In this document: positions 1 to 6,089 of the stretch, piece after piece
Numbering within the stretch: the first letter of the stretch is position 1
How the letters are laid out: each line of letters opens with the position of its first letter
Origin: Pelotomaculum sp. UBA3102
GTDB taxonomy: Bacteria > Bacillota > Desulfotomaculia > Desulfotomaculales > Pelotomaculaceae
Direction of reading: 5' to 3'
Assembly: GCA_002365865.1 (NCBI GenBank)
Contig: DFAQ01000007.1
Span: forward strand, 1-11,517
Length of the DNA: 11,517 nucleotides
The notes under the pieces: model-generated
What the model was told of the DNA's origin: nothing
Seen by the model: the letters and a program-made list of their open reading frames with translations, nothing else
Database searches by the model: none
Program-made: the position numbers and the translations under genes

Positions 1-36
1 CAGGGTTTTTGCACTGGAATCACAATTAAATTAATC

Positions 37-78
37 AATAATTAAAATCACCGTTTTTAGACGGTGATTTTAATTATT
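37..78. terminator. Bidirectional-type intrinsic terminator after lexA
   Basis: An 18-bp perfect inverted repeat (37-54 with 61-78, loop TTTTAG) contains the GC core ATCACCGT/ACGGTGAT inside A/T-rich arms. The AT flanks give U-rich 3' ends on both strands, so it can stop lexA transcription leaving the minus strand and also a plus-strand transcript arriving from the left. Bases 1-36 show nothing else recognisable. Confidence 0.88.
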
Positions 79-96
79 TTCATAATAATAAGGTTT

Positions 97-702
97 TTAA
101 TGAATTTTGCGCACTAAACCGACTACCTTGCCAAGAATCTGAGCGTCTGTAGTATAAATTGGATCCATCAGGCTGTTTTCAGGTTGAAGGCGGACACGTC
201 TGCTTTCTTTATAAAGTCTTTTCACGGTAGCCTCCTCTTCCATTAAGGCGACTACAATATCACCGTTATCGGCATCATTCTGTCGTCTTACGACAACCAT
301 ATCACCGTTTAAAATTCCAGCCTCAATCATGCTGTCACCACGTACTGTAAGCATAAAAAAATCACCGGTTCCTGTAAAGTGAACAGGTAGAGGAAATATA
401 TCCTCTTTATTTTCGACAGCCAAAAGAGGCATGCCCGCGGCTACCCTGCCGAGGAGTGGAACATTAATATATTCAGTCTTTTCTCTTGTCAGGTCATCGA
501 GAACTTCCATGGCTCTGGGTTTGGTTGCATCGCGTCTGAGATAACCTTTTTCTTCGAGTTTTCTTAGATAGCCGTGTACAGTAGAACTTGAGCTTAAACC
601 TACAGCCTTGCCAATTTCCCTGACCGACGGAGGATAGCCTTTTTGACGGATATTTTTCTTAATAACTTCCAGAATGGCCGCTTGTTTAGGGGTAAGATCC
701 AT
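97..702 (-). CDS. lexA: LexA repressor (SOS regulator, self-cleaving)
   Basis: A full-length 201-residue LexA, the cytoplasmic repressor of the SOS regulon that cleaves itself when stimulated by RecA filaments. Residues 1-65 form the winged helix-turn-helix (PPSVREIGKAVGLSSSSTVHGYL). The S24 peptidase domain follows, with the scissile Ala89-Gly90 bond in VAAG, nucleophile Ser124 in RGDSM and general base Lys161 in TVKRL, so all autocleavage residues are present. The ATG at 702-700 is preceded on the minus strand by AGGTGA eight bases away. It is transcribed divergently from mmcA and has a near-perfect SOS box upstream, implying autoregulation. It has no metabolic link with the neighbouring pathway. 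Confidence 0.97.
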   Translation of the reverse strand: MDLTPKQAAILEVIKKNIRQKGYPPSVREIGKAVGLSSSSTVHGYLRKLEEKGYLRRDATKPRAMEVLDDLTREKTEYINVPLLGRVAAGMPLLAVENKEDIFPLPVHFTGTGDFFMLTVRGDSMIEAGILNGDMVVVRRQNDADNGDIVVALMEEEATVKRLYKESRRVRLQPENSLMDPIYTTDAQILGKVVGLVRKIH

Positions 703-754
703 TATTTATTTCACCTGCCTACTTAATCATATTTAAAAAAAATTATAACATAAA

Positions 755-784
755 TTTATAATATAAAAAACACTTGTTCGCCAA
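755..784 (-). promoter_or_regulatory. lexA promoter (-35/-10)
   Basis: Read on the minus strand, TTGGCG (784-779) and TATAAA (760-755) are separated by 18 bp. The SOS box fills most of the spacer and touches the -35, the usual geometry for LexA repression. A second possible -10, a perfect TATAAT at 747-742, has only a T-run as its -35, so the start point is uncertain. Confidence 0.55.
767..780 (-). promoter_or_regulatory. LexA (SOS) box
   Basis: On the minus strand, CGAACAAGTGTTTT matches the Gram-positive LexA consensus CGAACRNRYGTTYG at every position except the last. It lies 65 bp upstream of the lexA start codon, inside the predicted promoter. A match this good is expected by chance about 0.1 times in a window of this size, and the position fits autoregulation. 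Confidence 0.85.
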
Positions 785-842
785 GTATTCATTTATATAT
801 TTTTTAAATTAATATTTTTAATATTTAGAAGGAACATTCGTT

Positions 843-871
843 TTGTCGTCGAAAATTATAATAAATATAAA
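843..871 (+). promoter_or_regulatory. Housekeeping-type promoter of mmcA
   Basis: TTGTCG (843-848) and TATAAA (866-871) are separated by 17 bp. Transcription would start near 878, about 20 bases before the mmcA ATG, giving a very short leader that contains an eight-G ribosome-site tract (881-888). A weak LexA-box-like sequence (831-844, 11 of 14 positions) touches the -35. Confidence 0.6.
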
Positions 872-898
872 AGTATTTTTGGGGGGGGAGAGGCCGGA

Positions 899-2608
899 AT
901 GCAGAAGGTCAAGGTTGCCATAGTTGGAGCCGGCCAGGATGGTATATCTGTTTATAAATCGCTTAAGTCAATGAAAGAAGTAGAAGTTGTCGGAATAGCA
1001 GATGTTAGTCCAACGGCTCCCGGTATTTTGACCGCTCGTGAAAATCATAGGTTGGCTGCAGATGATTTCATTAAGATTGTAAAAACACCTGAACTGGATT
1101 TAATTATAGAAACAACTGGAGACCAAGAGATAAAGAAACGTCTCAATCAAGTTAAACATGTAAAAACATCTATTGTAGATTTCCAGGGCGCAAATTTGAT
1201 AATAAATATTCTTAAGGAAAAAGAAGAATTATTGGAATTTAAGAAAATTCAGGGTGAGTTATCCGCCATACTTAATTCTATGCAAGAAGCTATTGAAGTA
1301 GCCGATATAAATGGAACCATAAAATACGTAAATCCTGCCTTTACGAGGATCACCGGTATTCCTGAAATGGACAGAATTGGTAAAAATATTTTTAAAATAT
1401 CGCCTGACGGTGCCCTGGCAACTGTAATCAGAACTGGTAAAATGGTTTTTGGACAAAGGATTAAAGTAGGAGGATGTAAAGCAGATGTTGTTTCATTTTC
1501 TAACCCAATAATTGTTGACGGAAAAATGGAAGGCGGTGTCGTTGTCTTTCAGCATTTCACCGACATGATGAATTTGATGGAGGAGTTAAAAAAGAGTACC
1601 ACTATTATAGAAAATCTTACTAATAAGTTAGGGCAGGTAACCACAAGTAAATATACCTTCAGTGATATTATTGGTACCAGCGCTGAAATGAAAAGATGTA
1701 TTAATTTGGCTGAAAAATCTGCTCAAAGCGACTCAACAGTTCTTCTTCTAGGTGAAAGCGGTACCGGTAAGGAGCTTTTTGCACATGCCATTCATGCCAC
1801 ATCAATACGCCGTGAAAATCCTTTCATTAAGGTGAATTGTGCGGCAATACCGGAAACATTACTTGAAAGTGAATTTTTTGGATACGCGAAAGGAGCCTTC
1901 ACCGGGGCAGTCAAGTCAAAAATAGGTAAATTTGAGCTGGCTCATGGTGGGACTATCTTTTTAGATGAAATTGGTGACATGAATCTCTTGCTACAGGCTA
2001 AATTTTTAAGAGTCTTGCAGGAGATGGAATTTGAGCGTGTTGGTGGAAACCAGACCATAAAAGTTGACGTCAGGATTATTGCAGCTACAAATCGAAACTT
2101 ACGCAAGTTGATTAGAGAGGGTAAGTTCAGGGAAGACCTTTATTACCGTTTGAATGTAGTTGAGATTACTGTGCCGCCGTTAAGAGTGCATAAGGAAGAC
2201 CTGCCGGCCCTGGTTAATAATTTGATTATTAAATTAAACCGGAAATTAGGTAAAAGCGTCAGGGGGCTTTCTAAAGATGCCGGAGAAATACTTTTCAGTT
2301 ATGACTGGCCAGGTAATGTCCGGGAGCTTGAAAATGTCATTGAACGGGTAATAGTTACATCAGATGATAAACTGCTGACAAAAAAGAACCTGATCCAGCA
2401 TCTCAATCAATTTAGGATTTCACCGGAGCGTAATATTGATTTAATACCTATTGACCAAATGGAAGAAATGCTGATACGTAAAGCAATGGCTAAGTACGGA
2501 AATTCAGTTGAGGGGAAGCGACGTGCGGCACAAGCTTTAAATATTTCCCTGGCAACCCTTTATAATAAGTTAAAAAAAGTTAAACCAGCTAATAGTTATA
2601 AAAATTAG
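899..2608 (+). CDS. mmcA: Sigma-54 activator with Rossmann and PAS sensor domains
   Basis: A 569-residue bacterial enhancer-binding protein. Residues 1-105 look like a dinucleotide-binding Rossmann domain: GAGQDG at 10-15 fits GxGxxG, and Asp35 ends the second strand, which suggests NAD over NADP. A short linker leads to a PAS domain (about 118-225). The AAA+ domain (about 255-485) has Walker A GESGTGKE (285-292), the sigma-54 contact loop GAFTGA (332-337), Walker B FLDE (354-357) and an arginine-finger region REDLYYR (411-417). A Fis-type helix-turn-helix occupies about 536-560. No receiver domain is present, so it is not a classical response regulator. The ATG follows a G-rich ribosome site. 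It lies just upstream of the propionate genes and a sigma-54 promoter, so it probably activates them; the ligand is unknown. The symbol comes from position in the Pelotomaculum mmc cluster. Confidence 0.9.
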   Translation: MQKVKVAIVGAGQDGISVYKSLKSMKEVEVVGIADVSPTAPGILTARENHRLAADDFIKIVKTPELDLIIETTGDQEIKKRLNQVKHVKTSIVDFQGANLIINILKEKEELLEFKKIQGELSAILNSMQEAIEVADINGTIKYVNPAFTRITGIPEMDRIGKNIFKISPDGALATVIRTGKMVFGQRIKVGGCKADVVSFSNPIIVDGKMEGGVVVFQHFTDMMNLMEELKKSTTIIENLTNKLGQVTTSKYTFSDIIGTSAEMKRCINLAEKSAQSDSTVLLLGESGTGKELFAHAIHATSIRRENPFIKVNCAAIPETLLESEFFGYAKGAFTGAVKSKIGKFELAHGGTIFLDEIGDMNLLLQAKFLRVLQEMEFERVGGNQTIKVDVRIIAATNRNLRKLIREGKFREDLYYRLNVVEITVPPLRVHKEDLPALVNNLIIKLNRKLGKSVRGLSKDAGEILFSYDWPGNVRELENVIERVIVTSDDKLLTKKNLIQHLNQFRISPERNIDLIPIDQMEEMLIRKAMAKYGNSVEGKRRAAQALNISLATLYNKLKKVKPANSYKN

Positions 2609-2633
2609 AATCCTTATAAATTTCAGAAAAACC

Positions 2634-2672
2634 ACTTATATTAAGGTATGAGCACGTGTTCGTTCTATAAGT
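2634..2672. repeat. Nested dyads between mmcA and mmcB
   Basis: ACTTATA (2634-2640) and TATAAGT (2666-2672) form a 7-bp inverted repeat. Near its centre is a second dyad, GAGCACGTGTTC (2650-2661), with a perfect CACGTG core. It begins 26 bp after the mmcA stop and lies about 175-215 bp upstream of the predicted sigma-54 start, so it could be an operator. The short arms could arise by chance. Confidence 0.3.
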
Positions 2673-2695
2673 TAGAATACTGCCTGACATATAAG

Positions 2696-2738
2696 AAGCT
2701 TGTTTATTGTTTTGTATCCAGGTTATTAAAGCTTGTTT
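2696..2738 (+). promoter_or_regulatory. Possible upstream activator sites (10-bp direct repeat)
   Basis: AAGCTTGTTT occurs at 2696-2705 and again at 2729-2738, 33 bp apart and so near three helical turns on the same DNA face. Relative to the predicted sigma-54 start near 2848, the copies lie around -152 and -119, the usual distance for enhancer sites of sigma-54 activators. Binding by MmcA is inferred from this geometry only. Confidence 0.4.
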
Positions 2739-2805
2739 GGGTGTGCATATGTTAATAATAGAAGGGCTTGCACGGATTAGTGGAAAATAAAGGTGAACTT
2801 CTTTT

Positions 2806-2842
2806 GCAAGATTTGTGTTGATGGTACGAATCTTGCTTTTTT
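2806..2842 (+). terminator. Terminator-like hairpin with U-tract
   Basis: GCAAGATTTGT (2806-2816) pairs with ACGAATCTTGC (2826-2836) over 11 bp, with one G-U pair, and is followed directly by six T (2837-2842). It looks like an intrinsic terminator for transcripts reading out of mmcA. Its right half is also the sigma-54 promoter. An upstream CTTGCA (2767-2772) could pair with TGCAAG (2805-2810) and compete with the stem, but six pairs is weak evidence for an antiterminator. Confidence 0.7.
2822..2837 (+). promoter_or_regulatory. Sigma-54 (-24/-12) promoter for mmcBC and downstream genes
   Basis: TGGTACGAATCTTGCT fits the sigma-54 consensus TGGYAYRNNNNTTGCW at all positions, with the invariant GG (2823-2824) and GC (2835-2836) exactly ten bases apart. 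Transcription would start near 2848, giving a leader of about 58 bases to mmcB. A sigma-54 activator gene directly upstream strengthens the call. No comparable GG-N10-GC site was found in the gap before the succinyl-CoA synthetase genes. Confidence 0.8.
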
Positions 2843-2886
2843 ATATTTTATAATTTAGATTTAGGTAGAAATAGTTTACCACATAG

Positions 2887-2899
2887 TAAAGGGGGGGGA
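2887..2899 (+). promoter_or_regulatory. Poly-G ribosome binding site of mmcB
   Basis: The only Shine-Dalgarno-like sequence before the conserved mmcB N-terminus is a run of eight G (2891-2898) after TAAA. It ends seven bases before the in-frame ATT at 2906 and two bases before an out-of-frame TTG at 2901. An almost identical eight-G tract (881-888) serves mmcA. Confidence 0.5.
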
Positions 2900-2905
2900 T
2901 TTGCA

Positions 2906-3748
2906 ATTAAAACTGTTAACACTGCTGCTATAACAGAAGCTGTAACCAGGCTTTGCCAGGAGGCTAACTTTAACTTGGGAAATGATGTTTTAGAAAGCTT
3001 TAAAGGGGCTTACGAAGCGGAGGTATCGCTTACCGGGAAAGAGATACTTCAACAACTGGTTAAGAATGCAGAAATTGCCTGTGAAGAGAAGGTACCGATG
3101 TGTCAGGATACCGGGTATGCAGTTATTTTTGTAGAATTGGGACAGGATGTCCGTATTGAAGGCGGTGATTTTTACGAGGCAATTAACGAGGGAGTAAGGA
3201 AAGGTTACACTGAAGGCTACCTCAGGAAATCAATCGTAAGTCATCCGCTAGAACGGAAAAATACCGGTGATAATACTCCGGCGGTTATCCATACTAAAAT
3301 TGTCCCGGGAGATAGCTTGCGCATTATTATTGCTCCTAAAGGTGGCGGGAGCGAAAATATGAGCGCAATTAAGATGTTAAGGCCGGCTGATGGTATTGAA
3401 GGGGTTAAAAATTTTGTGATTGATACCGTAAAAAAAGCCGGACCGAATCCATGTCCGCCGATAGTTGTCGGGGTGGGTATTGGAGGAACGTTTGAAAAGG
3501 CTGCGCAACTGGCAAAGGAATCACTGTTAAGGGAGTTGGGGGAAAAAAGTAAGTATCCTGATATTGCAAAATTGGAAGAAGATTTGTTTGAGGAGATAAA
3601 CAAGCTGGGGATAGGTCCGCAGGGTCTTGGAGGAAGAACAACCGCCTTGGCAGTGCATGTAGAGATTTATGCCGCTCATATTGCCAGTCTGCCCGTGGCC
3701 GTAAATCTTAACTGTCATGCTGCAAGGCATAAAGAAGTAATTTTTTAA
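2906..3748 (+). CDS. mmcB: Fumarate hydratase class I, alpha (N-terminal) subunit
   Basis: The alpha half of an oxygen-sensitive [4Fe-4S] fumarase that interconverts fumarate and malate with MmcC. Cysteines placed as cluster ligands occur in VPMCQDTG (Cys66), GPNPCPP (Cys183) and LNCHAAR (Cys270). Other family motifs are GSENMSAIKML and GPQGLGGRTTA. Length is 280 residues from 2906. The start is unresolved. Family-like sequence (KTVNTAAITEAVTRLCQEAN) begins at an ATT codon at 2906, with no in-frame ATG, GTG or TTG before it. The first conventional start, TTG at 2975, has AGGAGG eleven bases upstream but would remove 23 conserved residues. Alternatively, one extra A in the run at 2909-2912 would join TTG 2901 to the frame. 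It is the first gene behind the sigma-54 promoter. Confidence 0.9.
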   Translation: MKTVNTAAITEAVTRLCQEANFNLGNDVLESFKGAYEAEVSLTGKEILQQLVKNAEIACEEKVPMCQDTGYAVIFVELGQDVRIEGGDFYEAINEGVRKGYTEGYLRKSIVSHPLERKNTGDNTPAVIHTKIVPGDSLRIIIAPKGGGSENMSAIKMLRPADGIEGVKNFVIDTVKKAGPNPCPPIVVGVGIGGTFEKAAQLAKESLLRELGEKSKYPDIAKLEEDLFEEINKLGIGPQGLGGRTTALAVHVEIYAAHIASLPVAVNLNCHAARHKEVIF

Positions 3749-3806
3749 AGATATTTAAAAAGCCCTGGAAATTGTGATTTTTTATAAATAAGGGAAGGTG
3801 AAACGC

Positions 3807-4361
3807 TTGACCCAAATTAAGCTTACAACGCCGTTATCCGATGATGTAGTAGAAAAATTAAGGATAGGACAGCGGGTATCTATAAGCGGTACGATTTATA
3901 CCGGACGGGATGCTGCTCATAAAAGGCTTGTTGAGCTAATTGAACAAGGAAAAGAGTTACCTTTTGATCCGAAAGGACAAATTATATATTATGTTGGTCC
4001 TACTCCGGCGAAGCCGGGAAAGGTTATTGGTTCAGCCGGTCCTACTACCAGTTACCGGATGGATCCCTATGCTCCGAAGCTTTATGAAGTGGGGCTTAAA
4101 GCTACCATAGGTAAAGGGCGCAGGTCATCGGAAGTGATTAATACCATGAAGGAATACAAAGGGGTTTATTTAACCGCAGTAGGTGGAGCAGCAGCATTGA
4201 TTGCCAGGAGTATCAAAGAGGCAAAAGTTATTGCTTATCCCGACTTGGGACCTGAAGCTGTTCATGAGTTAGTCGTGGAGGATTTTCCGGTAATTGTGGT
4301 AAATGACACCCTAGGTGGCGACTTGTATGATGAAGGTATCAAGATTTATGCAGCCAAGTAG
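3807..4361 (+). CDS. mmcC: Fumarate hydratase class I, beta (C-terminal) subunit
   Basis: The 184-residue beta half of two-subunit class I fumarase, partner of MmcB. In the one-chain enzymes of enterobacteria this is the C-terminal domain. Recognisable segments are GRDAAHKRL (33-41), GPTTSYRMD (78-86, a substrate-site region), IGKG (101-104) and NDTLGGDLY near the C-terminus. I chose the TTG at 3807 rather than the in-frame GTG at 3798, because that GTG is part of the Shine-Dalgarno sequence AGGGAAGGTGA and TTG leaves six bases of spacing. It follows mmcB by 58 bp and no terminator lies between them, so the halves are probably co-transcribed. Similar beta domains occur in L-tartrate dehydratase, but the pathway context favours fumarase. 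Confidence 0.92.
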   Translation: MTQIKLTTPLSDDVVEKLRIGQRVSISGTIYTGRDAAHKRLVELIEQGKELPFDPKGQIIYYVGPTPAKPGKVIGSAGPTTSYRMDPYAPKLYEVGLKATIGKGRRSSEVINTMKEYKGVYLTAVGGAAALIARSIKEAKVIAYPDLGPEAVHELVVEDFPVIVVNDTLGGDLYDEGIKIYAAK

Positions 4362-4391
4362 CAACATTTTTTATTTTACATTGATAATGCC

Positions 4392-4415
4392 GCGGTAGTT
4401 TATGCGGTAGTTTAT
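4392..4415 (+). repeat. Perfect tandem 12-bp repeat
   Basis: GCGGTAGTTTAT occurs twice head to tail, 30 bp after the mmcC stop codon. It may be a replication-slippage duplication or a paired protein site. No function is evident. Confidence 0.85.
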
Positions 4416-4544
4416 ATTGAGAGGTATATAGTTCTTACCAGAGAAATTTAATGTCCAGAGAGATAATTTTTTATTAAAGCAGAAATTGTTGTGCCCGACC
4501 GGTGAAAGCGACAGGTTGGGTTAGGCCTTTTTGAAAAAGCTATC

Positions 4545-4598
4545 ATGTGTATAAATTGTTGCTGTATTGTGTATAATGTGTATAAATTGTTGCTGTAT
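4545..4598 (+). repeat. Two identical 23-bp direct repeats with 31-bp period
   Basis: Positions 4545-4567 and 4576-4598 are identical over 23 bases, including TATAAATTGTTGCTGTAT, with eight bases between them. The 31-bp period is close to three helical turns, which suits a paired DNA-binding site. The second copy lies about 300 bp upstream of mmcD1. A neutral duplication is equally possible. Confidence 0.8.
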
Positions 4599-4892
4599 AA
4601 AGTACTGCCATGATATCTTGCCAGGTTACCCAGTCTTTTCATAAAAAACATTTAACTAAAAGCAGGCAACGGAAGGGAGGGAGTTGAAAAATAAATAAAT
4701 TTAGGAGCAATGGAGCTAAGAGCCCGGCATTCTAAAAGATAAAACTGTTCGGGTTATTGTGTGGTGTTTTATTTTTATTTTATCAAGTGGGTAAAGAGAT
4801 TAATCGTAAAAATAAGATACAGATGTTAGTATTAACCTGTTACTACCTGATAACTTAAAGCGTATAAACGACTAGAGGGGAGAGATTAGCCA

Positions 4893-6020
4893 GTGAAAAT
4901 GTTCGAGTACATGGGGAAGGAGCTTTTTGCACAATTCGGCCTTCCGGTGCCGAAAGGCAGAATGGTTACTGACCCGGATGAAGCGGCTAAAGTAGCAGCG
5001 GAAATTGGAGGGTCCGTAGTAATAAAATCTCAAGTTTTAATCGGCAAGCGGGGAAAAGCAGGTGGCATTAAATTCGCAGATAACCCGGAAGGCGCCAAGG
5101 CTGCAGCTGAGGAAATTTTGGGCATGACCATACAGGGCTTACCGGTAAATATACTTTTAGTGGAAGAAAAGTTAAAAATTGATAAAGAACTATATATGTC
5201 CATAACCGTTGACGGGGCGGCTAAGGCACCGGTGTTGATTGCATCTGCTTACGGCGGCATGGATATTGAAGAGCAGCCGGAAGAATATATCATAAAAAGG
5301 CATATTGACCCCGAGCTCGGAATGCAGGCATTTATTGCCCGCGATGTTGTAAGAAAAATGGGTTTTCCGTTAAATACTCCTCATGGTAAGCAAATAGTGA
5401 AGATTATTCAGGTCCTTTACAAGATTTTTATAGAGAAGGATGCCGAGTTGGTTGAGATAAACCCACTGGTATTCAGTGACGATAAAGTTATCGCAGCTGA
5501 CTCCAAGGTTACTATTGATGACGATGCTATGTTCCGCAGGAAAGAATTGCCGTATGTTGAAGAACGCTCTGCAACGGAAAAAGCAGCTAAAGATCTGGGT
5601 CTTTCATATGTCGACCTCGACGGAGAAGATATTGCTGTAATGGCCAATGGTGCCGGTATTACAATGGGAACGCTTGATACCATCGAGCACTTTGGCGGTA
5701 CCCCGGCCAATTTCCTTGACTGCGGCGGCGGGACCGGCAGGGAAGCTACGGGTAAGGCGTTGGAAATTCTGTTTGGCTTAAATCCTAAAGTTGTCTTTGT
5801 AAATATCTTCGGTGGTATTACTCGTTGTGACGATGTTGCCGGCGCGGTTGCAGATGTTTATAAGGCGAGAGGAGGTTTCCCGGTGCCCTTGGTTATACGC
5901 TTGGTAGGCACCAACCAGGAAGCCGGCCGGGCTATTTTGGAAGAAATCGGTGTTGAAGCCTATGACTTTATGGAGGATGGCGCGAAAAGAGCAGTCGATA
6001 TTTCCAAAGGGCAAGCGTAA
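4893..6020 (+). CDS. mmcD1: Succinyl-CoA synthetase (ADP/GDP-forming), beta subunit
   Basis: The 375-residue nucleotide-binding beta subunit (SucC family), which with the alpha subunit converts succinyl-CoA, phosphate and NDP into succinate, CoA and NTP. This is the substrate-level phosphorylation step of propionate oxidation. The N-terminal ATP-grasp part spans about 1-235, with GKRGKAGGIK (51-60) and the metal-site residues Asn190 and Asp203 in VEINPL and ADSK. The C-terminal CoA-ligase domain has NGAG (252-255), NFLDCGGG (273-280), NIFGGITRCD (304-313) and GTN (339-341). It is slightly shorter than the E. coli protein (388). GTG at 4893 follows AGGGGAGAG at eight bases; ATG at 4899 is the alternative. 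Nucleotide preference cannot be read from the sequence. Confidence 0.94.
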   Translation: MKMFEYMGKELFAQFGLPVPKGRMVTDPDEAAKVAAEIGGSVVIKSQVLIGKRGKAGGIKFADNPEGAKAAAEEILGMTIQGLPVNILLVEEKLKIDKELYMSITVDGAAKAPVLIASAYGGMDIEEQPEEYIIKRHIDPELGMQAFIARDVVRKMGFPLNTPHGKQIVKIIQVLYKIFIEKDAELVEINPLVFSDDKVIAADSKVTIDDDAMFRRKELPYVEERSATEKAAKDLGLSYVDLDGEDIAVMANGAGITMGTLDTIEHFGGTPANFLDCGGGTGREATGKALEILFGLNPKVVFVNIFGGITRCDDVAGAVADVYKARGGFPVPLVIRLVGTNQEAGRAILEEIGVEAYDFMEDGAKRAVDISKGQA

Positions 6021-6089
6021 TTTATAAAAAATACTTGCCTGCCGGTTTACGGCTCTGTTAAAAGTTTTTGACAAGGAGGAGTAGTTAAA

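Larger units (their letters stand above)
4362..4892. other. 531-bp non-coding gap inside the pathway cluster
   Basis: No credible gene lies here. It holds a T-rich stretch just after mmcC (4368-4378), a perfect tandem 12-mer, a hairpin CCCGACC/GGTTGGG (4494-4500 with 4514-4520) followed seven bases later by five T, a 31-bp-period repeat flanked by the inverted 7-mers TATCATG (4541-4547) and CATGATA (4609-4615), and a weaker stem AGCCCG/CGGGTT near 4720-4755. Perfect or near-perfect -10 hexamers (TATAAT 4572-4577, TATAAA 4581-4586) lack good -35 partners; the best pairing is TTGCTG 4559-4564 with TATAAA at 16 bp. The gap could hold a second promoter or a leader RNA for mmcD1, but I recognise no known riboswitch class. 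Confidence 0.6.

Noticed and set aside
2649..2662. TGAGCACGTGTTCG as a true LexA box
   Set aside because: It has two mismatches at normally fixed positions, and roughly one such match is expected by chance in 11.5 kb. Kept only as a dyad note.
4494..4532. Hairpin CCCGACC/GGTTGGG plus T5 as a known riboswitch or firm terminator
   Set aside because: Seven bases separate the stem from the T-run and the loop matches no riboswitch consensus I can recall, so it is described only as part of the gap.
4448..4651. 67-residue minus-strand open frame in the mmcC-mmcD1 gap
   Set aside because: It spans the direct repeats and a hairpin, has no Shine-Dalgarno before its ATG, and the peptide has no recognisable domain or composition bias of a real protein.
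4710..4742. Ten-codon leader peptide (MELRARHSKR) with AGGAGC just upstream
   Set aside because: The ribosome site is only about two bases from the ATG, and the peptide has no run of regulatory codons suited to attenuation.
4875..4892. Second GG-N10-GC spacing before mmcD1
   Set aside because: Only the spacing fits; the rest of TGGCAC and TTGC is absent, and the G-rich part is the mmcD1 ribosome binding site.
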